A DNA stretch of 64,000 bases from Hevea brasiliensis. Taxonomy: Eukaryota > Streptophyta > Magnoliopsida > Malpighiales > Euphorbiaceae. The stretch is taken from positions 13,283,100 to 13,347,099 of the forward strand of contig NC_079496.1 in the NCBI RefSeq assembly GCF_030052815.1, given 5' to 3'. This document shows, piece by piece, positions 26,236-36,478 of the stretch. How positions within the stretch are numbered: the first letter of the stretch is position 1; every line of letters begins with the position of its first letter. The notes beneath the pieces are model-generated. The model was not told where the DNA came from, searched no databases, and was given only the letters and a program-made list of their open reading frames with translations. Position numbers and translations under genes: made by a program.

Positions 26236-27126
26236 TTAATCCACTGAATGCTCCTGAAACCCCTCATAAAATGGCTTGAGTTCATGACCGTTGACCTTGA
26301 ATACTTTGTTAGTTCCTAAACTTTGAATTTCAACTGCACCATAAGGAAACACATTAGTAACAACAAAGGGTCCAATCCAACGAGAATGCAACTTACCAAG
26401 CATTAGCTGCAATATGGAATTATACAATAAAACTTCTTGTCTAATCACAAACTGCTTTCTTATTTTGTCATGGAATGCCTTTGTCTTTTCTTTATAGATC
26501 CTAGAATTCTCATAAGCCTTAAGGCGAATTTCTTCTAATTCATGCAAATGTGATTTTCTTTCTAACTCATCCTCCATGCTTAACTTAAAAACATCCTGCA
26601 CAAATGTATCAATAACATCAATAGAAAAGACAGAATGATTATCAGCAGGATACTTCATGGAATCAAAGATATTAAATTTGACAGTCTCTCCATCAAACTC
26701 CATTGTTAAGGTACCCATTTTTGTCTTGGCAGTTTTTAGGAAAGGTCTTACAAATAAAATCAAAGCTGACTTTGATGTGAGAGCACTATCCTCCATATCC
26801 AGAATGTAAAAATCTGCAGGAAAAATCAATTCTCCAACCTGCACCAGCACATCCTCAACTACTCCTAATAGGTAAGCATTAGAACGATAAGCTATTTGAA
26901 TAATGACACTGGTTTCTTTCAAAGGACCCAAATTTAAAGTTTGAAAAATTGAATTTGACATAACATTAATAGATGCTCCTAAATCTGCCATTGCATATTC
27001 AAATTTAGAATCACCTATTCTGCAGGGAATAGAAAACGAACATGGATCCTTACACTTAGGGGGTAATTTTCGCTTAATTAATGCTGACACATTTTCCCCC
27101 ACACTGATCTTCTCATTATTCCTCAA
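26236..27126 (-). CDS. Protease joined in frame to integrase C-terminus (deletion derivative)
   Basis: An open frame of 296 codons in the Athila-type element. The first part (to about residue 185) is the Gypsy aspartic protease: FSIPCRIGD, ADLGASINVMS with the catalytic D-(L)G-A motif as DLGAS, and VLVQVGELIFPADFYIL. After SMEDELE it jumps to a sequence typical of the integrase C-terminal part: LHELEEIRLKAYENS, the KAFHDKIRK block, and SRWIGPFVVTNVFPYGAVEI. The same gag-pro region at 54086-55069 continues differently after SMEDELE, which fixes the fusion point near 26580. RT, RNase H and the integrase catalytic core are gone without breaking the frame. Protease activity is possible but untested. 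The listed start is the first start codon of the frame and not necessarily the translation start, since pol is normally made as gag-pol. Confidence 0.75.
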   Translation of the reverse strand: MRNNEKISVGENVSALIKRKLPPKCKDPCSFSIPCRIGDSKFEYAMADLGASINVMSNSIFQTLNLGPLKETSVIIQIAYRSNAYLLGVVEDVLVQVGELIFPADFYILDMEDSALTSKSALILFVRPFLKTAKTKMGTLTMEFDGETVKFNIFDSMKYPADNHSVFSIDVIDTFVQDVFKLSMEDELERKSHLHELEEIRLKAYENSRIYKEKTKAFHDKIRKQFVIRQEVLLYNSILQLMLGKLHSRWIGPFVVTNVFPYGAVEIQSLGTNKVFKVNGHELKPFYEGFQEHSVD

Positions 27127-27246
27127 CTTGTGCTTTGTAGTGCATAACTCCTTAAGGAATTTAGCATACCTGGGAATTTGTTTGATTGCATCAAGTAAAG
27201 GTATATTGACCTCTACCTTCCTGAAAGTCTACGAAATTTCTTTCTC

Positions 27247-28841
27247 TTATTCTTCTTTCTTCGTCTCAGCCAACCTGTAGGGGAATGGAGGAAGAACAGA
27301 ATTATTAACCTTATTCAGTTTAGGTTCAGCATTTACCTCAACTTCAGGAACTTCAAACTCGTTTTCTCCTTGCTTTTTCATTGACTCATGTGGAGTATGA
27401 TTATCAACTTCCTTCCTACTTCGCAAAAGTATAGCACTTGCATTTTCTCTGGGGTTCATGACTGTTTGTGATGGAAGCTTTCCAAAACCTTGAGCTTCCA
27501 GCTTACTCACAGATGAGGCTAACTGACCAATCTGCCTCTCTATGTTTTGAATGCTATTTCTGGTCTCCTGTTGAAACTGTTGGGTATTGTTAGCCAAAGC
27601 CTATTGAAACTGTTGGGTATTGTTAGCCAAAGCCTTAACAATTTCATTAGTGACATACCTTGATTTGAGGGAGGTGGAGGTGGTTGATTCACTTGTTTCT
27701 ACTGATGGTATCGGTTTTGCACCAGTTGATTCCCATAACTCAGATTAGGATGATCTTGCCATCCTGGATTATAAGTATTGGAAAAGGGATCATACTTGTG
27801 TTGTGGTTGTCCATAATTTCCTACAGCATTAACATATTGCATTGATTCATCCTCTTGTAATGCAGGACATATGTCAGTAGCATGACCCGAACCCAAACAA
27901 ATTCCACATACCTTAACAGTTTGCATGTTCCCTACAGCCAATTGCTTTACCAAAGAAGTTAAATCAAAAATCTGTTTCTCAAGGTTAGATGTACTTACCT
28001 CATTAACCTTCCTAGGTGTGTGGTCCATTCTCATTCCAAACTGCTGAGAGTTTGCTGTCATGTTAGCAATCAGCCCCCTTGCTTCATCTGGTGTTTTGTC
28101 AACCAAAGCTCCTCCACTGGTAGCATCTATCATACTATAGTCCATTGGTAGAAATCCCTCATAGAAATACTGAATCAACAGCTGCTCACTTATTTGATGA
28201 CGGGGACAGCTTGCACACAGCTTCTTAAATCTCTCCCAATACTCATACAAACTCTCTCCATTGTACTGCCAGATGCCACAAATTTCTTTTCTTATGTTGG
28301 TAGCATGGGAAGCAGGAAAATACTTCTCCAGAAATATCTGCTTCATCCCATTCCATGAGTTGACAGATCTAGAAGGAAGGTAATACAACCAATCCTTAGC
28401 TGTGCCCTCCAGTGAGAAAGGGAAAGCCCGAAGCTTGATCTAATCCTATGAAACTCCTTGAGGTTTCATGCTGGAACACACAACATGAAATTTCTTTAGA
28501 TGCTTATGTGGATCCTCACCTGCAAGACCATGAAATTTAGGCAACAAATGGATTAGTCCAGATTTTAACTCAAAAGCAACATTTAAAGTAGGGTATTGAA
28601 TACACAAAGGCTATTGGTTTAGATCAGGAGCAGCCAACTCTTTCAAAGTTCTAGCAGCCATGGTTTCATTTTTAGAATTTGAATCTGAATCCAAATCCAA
28701 ACTTAATTCCCTTGGAGATTGGACTCCTTCAGATGTACTCGGAATCTGCCTAACTTGCTTAGCCAATTTTCTCAACCGTTTGGTTGTTTTTTCTACTTTT
28801 GGATCAAAGATCAACTCACTAGATTGAGAAGTTCTTGTCAT
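27247..28841 (-). pseudogene. Athila-type gag with CCHC knuckle
   Basis: It starts at ATG 28841 (MTRTSQSSELIFD), matching the start at 52779 in the other copy. Segments follow in order: a basic helix rich in RLRKLAKQ, an SDSNS acidic run, LAGEDPHKHLK (28540-28500), WLYYLPSRSVNSWNGMKQIF and FPASHATNIRKEICG at 28390-28260, GALVDKTPDEARGL, then the zinc knuckle CGICLGSGHATDIC (C-x2-C-x4-H-x4-C) at about 27870-27912. The last part (27597-27247) is a Gln-rich linker. Stops at 28611, about 28440 and 27600 break the frame. Gag normally packages the element RNA. This copy could not make full-length gag. Confidence 0.82.
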
Positions 28842-29123
28842 AAACAAAAAGAAATCAAAGTAAAAACAGAAAAATGCCTCAAAACCCTGGAAAACGATGG
28901 AATTTGGCCTCAAGAGGGTGGGGCCAATGAATATGTTCATTGGTCTTGATCAAAATGTCATTTCCTTCAAAATATTTATAGGCTGCCTTCCAAATTCAAT
29001 CAAAAATCTACTGATGAATACTAACACCGTAATTTTTTCTAAAAACCTGAAAATAGCAACACTTCACAAACAAAAATAATAACAGAATACCCTAACAAAA
29101 AACACAAAATCCAATAAATTTCA

Positions 29124-29141
29124 GTCCCCGGCAATGGTGTC
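29124..29141 (-). other. Primer-binding site, tRNA-Asp-like
   Basis: On the minus strand it reads TGACACCATTGCCGGGGA, a few bases after the 5' LTR. The usual Athila primer site is TGGCGCCGTTGCCGGGGA, complementary to the 3' end of tRNA-Asp, and this differs at three positions. The other copy has TGGCACCATTGCCGGGGA at 52491-52508. Confidence 0.75.
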
Positions 29142-29149
29142 AAAATTCT

Positions 29150-30703
29150 TAATGGCTGTCGATTCCACCAAAAATTAAATTAACTGAAATTACCGGTAAT
29201 GAAATATTTTCTGCAATAAGTGGTAAGTCCAGGTTCAACCCTAGAGACTGAATTACTAAATTTCGTGCACTTGCATTATGGAAAAAGAAATAAAGGTTGG
29301 GGGGGGGGGGGTAATTCACAATCCAAAGAAGAAATCAGAAATTAAGAACTAAAATTAAATATAAAACTCTCAAATTAAACAGACTTCAGTCCAAGGTAAT
29401 TCGCATTCCAATGCATTGATTCGATCATAGACAAAAGAAATACAATTATATCTTATTGAATACTTAACGTAGATTTACCAAACAGTGAGGTAAACCCCTG
29501 ACTTCTCTATACTCATCAATTCGAGCCCAGCACTCTTGTGGACTCTAATTATTAACTGAATTGGTATTAAGCAATCCTTATCAAATTAATAATTGCTTTA
29601 AGAATAGGAAGTAGTTAAGCTGAACAACAATTTATGAAGCATAAATCATTTAATTCACCCTATTGTTTCCTTAGGTTATTATCAAAAACTGAGGTCATAA
29701 TCAATAAAACCTAATTACTACTCATGTTCAATCTTACACAATAATTACGGATTATGAAGATGAACTAGCAATTGATCAAATCAAACAATTAACTAATAGG
29801 CCTTTCTAACAAATCATTCAATTGATAAAAAACAATTAAATCAGAAAACAATAGATATTCAAAAAGACATAAATTAAATTAAGAACCTGGTCTCACAAAT
29901 CACACATAAGAACTTGAATCCCTTGAACTGAATTAAAAACTTAGCCACTTATGTTCATGGCTTATAGAAAAATTAAAGAAGAAAATTGAAGAAATCTAGA
30001 ATGTGAATAGAGAATGAAAGTCTAATTCTCTCTTTTCGAGAGGCTGCTCAATGGTCCCTTCTGTCGGCTGTTGCCTCTTTTTTTATAATAAATAGTCTAG
30101 GGTTAGGTTTAAGAGTCTTTCTCTCTGTCAAAAACTGCAACTAGAGAAAAATCAGAAAACTGATTGTTGACGGATACACGGTCCGTGTATCCGTCGACAA
30201 TCAGTTTTCTGATTTTGCTCTAGTTGTGTATCACTACATGACCCAGGGCCGTGTAACTTACTGGAGCTGAGTGGGTATGTTTTGTATTGGCACAAAGGTT
30301 ACACGGGTCTCCAGGATTTACACGGGTCAAGTTACACGGCCTGTGTACTTTGTTTCTTCTTCCTCGGTTCTCTGGATTTCTTCTGGTAGAATGTTACACG
30401 AGTCTGTGGTTGTGCTTACATGACCCGTGTACTTTGTATCAACAACGCTTCTCAATCCTTCGCCTTTTTCAAGCTTCCTTCCACACTTCTATGTTTTGGG
30501 ACTTCACCAAAACCCTGAAAAATATAGCAAGAGTCAAATTAATGCAAATGTTGAAAATGTCTCCATTTAACACAATTATTTCAACAACTCTCTAAACATA
30601 TGCCTAATAGATAATTATACTTTAATCAACTGAATTAGGCATAAAGATACCCTAGAAACATTAAATGTGATGAAAGTAAAATTAATAAATTATACATTTA
30701 TCA
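29150..30703 (-). repeat. Athila-type 5' LTR with added palindrome
   Basis: It pairs with 23595-25097. It is ~50 bp longer because of an inverted insertion at 30183-30226. A TATA-like TATTATAA (minus strand) lies at 30083-30090. A run of 13 G is at 29299-29311. The boundary next to the PBS reads TAATGGCTGTCG against TGATGGCTGTCG in the 3' LTR. Confidence 0.87.
30138..30226. repeat. Near-perfect 44-bp-arm palindrome in the 5' LTR
   Basis: Arms 30138-30181 and 30183-30226 are reverse complements at 42 of 44 positions, with one unpaired T at 30182. The centre reads GGATACACGG-T-CCGTGTATCC. It sits about 50 bp upstream of the LTR TATA-like box in element orientation. The sister LTR lacks it. Confidence 0.92.
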
Positions 30704-30708
30704 AAATG

Positions 30709-32067
30709 TTTTCCTCAATGTTTCCATTGAGAAAAGCTGTTTTGACATCCATCTACCAAATTACATAATCATAGTATGCAGCTGTTGCTAACAAAATCCT
30801 AATGGATTTAAGCATGGCAACAGGCGAGAAAGTCTCCTCATAGTCGATTCCTTGCCTTTGGCGAAACCCTTTTGCAACTAGCCTTGCTTTATAGGTCTCT
30901 ACCTTTCCATCAGAACTAATTTTCCTCTTGAAAACCCATTTATTACCTATATGTATAATACCTTCAGGTGGGTCAATAAGATCCCAAACTTGGTTCTTAT
31001 ACATGGAATCCATTTCGGATATCATAGCTTCAATCCATTTAGAAGAATCTATATCTGATATAGCTTCTTCATAGGTTAAAGGATCATCTCCATGATCTAT
31101 TTCTTTATGAGCAAACAACTCTTGTTCATCTTCATGAAGAAAACCATATCTCTCTGGTAGGCGAGATATTCTGGTTGATCTGCGAGGAATTATTGTAGAT
31201 GTTTCATCAACAAGCATAGGTTGACTAGATGGATCTATATCCATCTGATTTGTTGGTTGGTCAGAATTCTCTAATTCTACCTCTATTTGCCTTCCTTTGC
31301 CACCTTCTTGAATAAACTGTTATTCAAGAAATATGACATCTCTGCTTACCATAACCTTTTGTGATGTAGGCAAATAAAAATAATATCTAAAACTTTCTTT
31401 TGGATATCCAACAAATCGACCCTTTTCTGATTTAATTTCCAATTTGTCAGTCTTCAGCTTTTTAATGTAAGCTGGACAACCCCAAATCTTAACATGCTTA
31501 AGACTTGGTTTTCTTCCATGCCATATCTCATAAGGTGTGGAAGAGACCGATTTAGATGGAATCCTATTCAGAATATGCAAAGCTGATTCTAATGCAAATC
31601 CCCAAAAGGAGATTGGTATGTCAGTATAGCTCATCATGCTACGTACCATATCTAATAGTGTACGATTTCTCCTTTTAGATACACCATTTAATTGTGGCAT
31701 TCCTGGAGGAGTCACCTGAGAAATAATGCCATGCTCTTTCAAGTATTCATCAAATTCAGTACTTAAGTATTCACCTCCACGATCTGATCGAAGAGTTTTG
31801 ATACTTTTTCCCATTTGATTTTCTACTTCATATTTAAATTCTTTGAACTTTTCAAAAGATTCATGTTTGTATTTCATCAAATACAAATACCCAAACCTTG
31901 ATTTGTCATCAGTAATAAAGTAATGAAAACCACCTGTAGCCATTTCCTTAAATGGACCATATATATCACTATGTATCAGTTCTAAAATATTTTCAGCTCT
32001 TAACCCTCGTCCAATAAAAGATGATCTAGTCATTTTGTCTTGAAGGTAGGATTCACAAGTTGGAGTA
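30709..32067 (-). pseudogene. Copia integrase and first half of reverse transcriptase
   Basis: The upstream part of the Copia pol whose end is at 22404-23589. Integrase (32067-31320) has TPTCESYLQDKM at its start, HSDIYGPF and DDKSRFGYLYLMK, SDRGGEYLSTEFDEYLKEHG, then PQLNGVSKRRNRTL, where the family has a catalytic Glu (GVSERRNRT). Here codon 31674-31676 encodes Lys. FVGYPKESFRYYFY closes the domain. RT starts at 31244-30753 with WIEAMISEMDSMYKNQVWDL, KARLVAKGFRQRQGIDYEETFSPVA and, after a TAG in place of Gln, MDVKTAFLNGNIEE, ending at the Athila insertion. A stop near 31320 separates the two blocks. It resembles the Angela/Tork-like Copia groups. Confidence 0.88.
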
Positions 32068-32072
32068 GGTTC

Positions 32073-35000
32073 TGTAATACCCCTCACCCGTCTACAGTGT
32101 AGCCGAGCAACGCGTGCTACACGGCGTGCCGGAGCACTTAGTCTATGATTATCACATTTCCTAAACTCAATTTGATTTTAAGAAGTCTTTATGTGCTATT
32201 CATAGCATACTGGTTCTATTTTCACACTTTAATAAAATCAGTGTTTCAAGACTGGTAATAAAAATTTGGCAAGGTGCCGTCTATATTTAGGACAAACTCT
32301 CCTTCCAAACCTGTTGAAAACAGTTTAATATGATGATATCAAAATCTCAAATATTTCATAGTCTCTATTTCTCAGTAAAGTCAATAGACCTTTACAGTCA
32401 TTAAACAGTTCCATAACACAGTCCATAATAATTTAAATATATACAGAAAATTTCCATGTTATTTAATATATACAAAATATTACAAACTTTAGAGCTTTCA
32501 TAACATTACAAAATACAGGGCCGAATTTCAAATATACAATAAAAGTACAAAATACAAGATATCCTAAGTCCTACCATATATGCAATGCAGTGCAGATGAC
32601 TCTGGACTCCTGTGCAGATCTGATGTCTCACCCGGTCGTAGGTCTGCTGGGCTCCCCAGCTGTATCTCCAATACCTACGCGTTGCAAAAGCAACGCGCTA
32701 AGCAATTTTGCTTAGTGGTGCTAAATATAAAGAAATATACACTAAAATAAAGTAAATAAAGTGTTTACAAATTTTTTTTTGTCGTGCTGTATGTCAGTAG
32801 ACTGGATTTAGCTATTTGAATTTAATAATACTTGAATTACTGCCTGTGTAGCCTATATACTGACCAGACTGGATAAACGGATATACTGGCACTGGGTACC
32901 TAGTACCTCGGGCCGTCACACCATAGGTCACAAAGTGTCTCCCGGTGTGCAAATAGCGTGGCTAAAAAGCCATATAGTCAATCTGGCGATAAGCCAAAAA
33001 TAAATACACAATATATATAGCCGTAGGCTATTAAAGTCACAGTGCGGCATAATAAGCCGTAAAAATACAGTATGACATAAAGCCATTTACAGAACAGCTG
33101 TCAGAATCCTATTGGCACGCCAACCTATCCATACTAGTCAACTAGGCAAACTAGGGCACATTATTAATTAATTGTTTAATTCTTCAAATTTTGGAGTTTA
33201 CTAACTATTATATAATTCACAAGTCAATGCATATGTTGACCTTTTTAGGTAATATGGATAAGTTGTTTCTAGCATCAATATGTCACAATTTATATCTCAA
33301 TATGCTGCCAATATAGTGCAATTTACCATTTTTACAAGTTGGCATTCATTGCCAAAATGCTTCAAGCATCATTGTATACAAAATATCAAATTCTCAATTT
33401 TTGTGTGCTAGATTGGTCTAGCTTAAAGTCCTATTTTCCTTGATTTTTAGCTTCTGGTCAAAGAAGCAAAATTGTAGCTCTATGTCTTATTGCACGCGGG
33501 GCAAAATTTCAGGTCATTCTGAGTTGTATAGACCAAGATATGGTCAATTTACTAAAGCTGGACAGATTGCACCTTTAGTGCAAAATTTGGTCAATTTTAG
33601 GTCAGTTTTGGTTCGGCAGTTTTTGTACCCGAACTTGTGCAAGCTATTTGACTTGGTTCTGGCCATTTCTGGGCTTTGGTGTCTTCATAAGAAATGTAGA
33701 TCTATGTCTAAACTAACCATGGTAAAAATGTCAGGTCAATTGGACCTGTTTTGAGTGAGTTATGATCATCCAAAGGACTACTGTTCATATGGTCAAAAAT
33801 CTGGGTTGCAAGGTTGCTAATCCGGATTTGGTCATTTTTAAGGTCAGTTTCTAGGCAGAATTTTGGCAACATTTCTACATGAAAGTTGGCCTATTTGGTG
33901 TCTAGTTTCACCTCCTATTAGCCTCATACCAATTGGGTTCATAGTTTGGCACTTATGGCCTAATTTATGTACTGCCTTCACACACAACCTGCACAAAGCA
34001 CATACACTTCCAATTTGATATTCCTTCTCCTCCTCATTTCTTCAATATTCAATCAATAACACTTCCATATATATATTGTACACAATTCCAGCAATAATTT
34101 TGGGCAGAATATTCAGGTGCTCAATGCACACAATTCACCATTAAGTTCAACATTCACTTCCACCAAAATTTAACATATCTCAATGTCAATATTACACATA
34201 CACTTCAACATAATCATACTTCAATATCACTTACACTTGCTGCCCACAATTTAACCTTAGCATATTTCATTAATAACTACATGTTCACACACAAATTCAT
34301 GCTATTAGGGGCTGCCAAATATGGCAGTTTGCTCAAGGCATCAAAGTTCCATTTCACACCCTTAATTCAAACACTACATGCATATACTTAGATACAAACT
34401 TACTACAACTTTCATTTAAATTAATCAACCTTTATTTCCATTCATTAGAAGTAAAAATAACTCAAGCTCAACAAAGGTTCATGGCTGCCAAAAATGGACA
34501 AGTCCATTTCTCACTATTTCTTTCATTTATCTTCACCAAACTACTCATTTCAACCTAAACAAAACTTTTACTAAAGCTAGGAAGAAGATTTGGACACTTA
34601 CCACTTGAAAGCTTCCTTCAAACTTCACCAAATCTTGTTTTTCTTGTTGCCAATATCTTCCCCAAGGTGAGTAGGCAAGCTTTAATGAAGGAACTAAGTA
34701 GAAATGGTGGCTTGATCATGCACCCATGGAGGTTGCATGTGGGGTGGCCATGGTGATTTCCATGGTGGAATTCATTTCGGCAAGATAAAATGGGATGATG
34801 AAGAAGATGATGGTGAGTGCTATCTGCTGTCCCAAGGCTATGATAAGGGTCCCAATATCCAAGTTAGTGGAGCACTAACTTGGATTTTAATGTTAATTAT
34901 TCAAAGTTTCATAAATTGGATTTTATCCCCCATTTCTTTCACTATTCTTATAATGTATCACCATTTAATTTTTTCATGACATTTATAAAGTGTAATATCA

Positions 35001-35489
35001 TTTATTTTTAATGGAGATTGAGGTCAAAAGGCAACACTAGATTTCAAATGACCAAAATATCCCACTTCGGGTTATATTCCCGATTTTTCGGTAACACCGA
35101 TTTTTGTCTATTTCTCGTTTTTTTTTTTTTCATTTTTCTTTGTACTAATTTACTAATTTTTCTTTGATATTTCTAGTGTCAATTACATTTCAATAAACCT
35201 TTATTTATGTCTCAAAATTAGATTCAGAGGGTTCCCCGCGGTCCTAGGGTCTGCAACGGTCTTCCCAGTGCGGTCACCCTTCGCTGCGGTGCCGGCTCGT
35301 TTAACTTAGCTTCATTTTCTCTCTTTTATTTTTGTTTGATTTTTCTTGTATTTTCTTTTTATTTATTTCATCATTATATGTCTGTTCACTATCACCGAAT
35401 TGTAGTTCCAGACATCCTGACTTGCCTGGACTGTTATTTGACTACTGGAGCAATAGAACGTACAGAACACGTATAGGGAGGATGTTACA
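32073..35489 (-). repeat. Tekay-type solo LTR inserted at the edge of Copia integrase
   Basis: It begins TGTAATACCCCTCACCCG and ends GGATGTTACA. Perfect 5-bp duplications GGTTC are at 32068-32072 and 35490-35494. It carries the conserved block GTGCGGTCACCCTTCGCTGC at about 35268 and the CTTAGTGGTGCTAAATATAA phrase at about 32709. There is no coding sequence. Readings such as 33440-33754 and 34737-34979 are LTR sequence, not genes. Confidence 0.85.
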
Positions 35490-35494
35490 GGTTC

Positions 35495-36441
35495 AGAACC
35501 CAATGAAGATAAAATCCCCATTATACATTGATGAAATTGTGAGATTACATGGAGTGCCAGTATCCATTGTATCAGACAGAGATCCTAGGTTCACTTCTAG
35601 ATTCTGGGGTAGTCTTCAGAGAGCCCTAGGAATTAAATTGAACTTCAATATAGCATTCCACCCACAGACAGATGGCCAGTCCGAGAGGGTAATTCAGATC
35701 TTGGAGAACATGCTACGGGCTTGTGTGATTGAATTTGAGGGCAGTTGGGATACACACTTGCCTTTGATTGAGTTTGCTTACAACAACAGCTACCAATCAA
35801 GCATTGGGATGCCTCCATATGAAGCTTTGTATGGCAGAAAATGTAGAACCCCATTGTGTTGGGATGACGTGGGTGAAAGAAAGATGATTGGACCCGAAAT
35901 TGTTCAACAAACTGAAGAGAAAATCAAGGTGATCAGAGATCGACTTAAGACTGCATCAGACCGTCAGAAGTCCTACATTGATTTGAAAAGAAGGGATATT
36001 GAGTATGCAGTGGGTGAGAAAGTTTTCCTCAAAGTTTCTCCTTGGAAGAGAATTATGAGATTCGGCAGAAAGGGGAAACTTTGTCCTCGTTTCATTGGGC
36101 CATATGAGGTTCTGGAAAGAGTGGGTCCTTTGGCATATCGGTTGGCACTACCTCCAGAGTTGGAGAAGATACATAATGTCTTCCATGTGTCTATGTTGAG
36201 GAGGTATCGATCAGACCCATCTCATGTACTACCAGTGGAAGAAATTCAAGTAAATCCAGACCTCACATATGAAGAAGAACCCATAGAGATTCTGGCTTAT
36301 GAGGTGAAGCAGCTACGAAACAAGCAGATACCATTGGTAAGGTGCTGTGGAACCATCATTTGGGCCAGGAGGGTACTTGGGAACGAGAGGAGGACATTAG
36401 GAGACAGCACCCACAGCTGTTCAGAAATTGATACCAAGTAA
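35495..36441 (+). pseudogene. Tekay-type chromovirus integrase C-terminal half with chromodomain
   Basis: Plus-strand pol end. The true similarity starts about 35503 (YIDEIVRLHGVPVSIVSDRD with the second catalytic Asp). It continues HPQTDGQSERVIQ with the catalytic Glu, PLIEFAYNNSYQSSIG, EALYGRKCRTPLCW, then GKLCPRFIGPYEVLERVG and HNVFHVSMLRRY. The chromodomain starts YEEEPIEILAYEVKQLRNKQIPLV and is lost by a 1-nt deletion at about 36340, after which the frame is wrong. Chromodomains guide integration to marked chromatin in these elements. The element is cut on the 5' side at 35495, so only the 3' end with its LTR remains. The in-frame residues before 35495 belong to the preceding LTR and are not part of it. 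Confidence 0.87.
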
Positions 36442-36462
36442 AATTTCAAGACGAAATTTATT

Positions 36463-36478
36463 TTAAGGGGGGGAGAAT
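36463..36478 (+). other. Polypurine tract of the Tekay-type element
   Basis: TTAAGGGGGGGAGAAT, directly before the LTR start TGTAACACCCC. This is the classic form in chromoviruses. Confidence 0.85.

Larger units (their letters stand above)
23595..30703 (-). mobile_element. Non-autonomous Athila-type Gypsy retrotransposon, both LTRs present
   Basis: This is a structurally complete element on the minus strand. It has two LTRs (23595-25097 and 29150-30703), a PBS next to the 5' LTR, a PPT next to the 3' LTR, and AAATG target-site duplications at 23590-23594 and 30704-30708. It interrupts the Copia RT: the codons on both sides join into one RT reading. The internal region is only 4.05 kb. It has gag (with stops), protease, and then directly the C-terminal end of integrase. 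RT, RNase H and the integrase core are deleted, so it could move only with help. Gag and PR resemble the element at 50983-56790. Confidence 0.9.

Noticed and set aside
33440..33754. Frame with repeated GQ-rich segments
   Set aside because: It is one of the diverged LTR units. The similar reading elsewhere (42126-42383) is also in an LTR.
35332..35494. The N-terminal ~50 residues of the 369-residue frame at 35332-36441, which resembles a signal peptide
   Set aside because: These bases are the end of the solo LTR at 32073-35489. The frame runs into integrase by chance across the GGTTC duplication.
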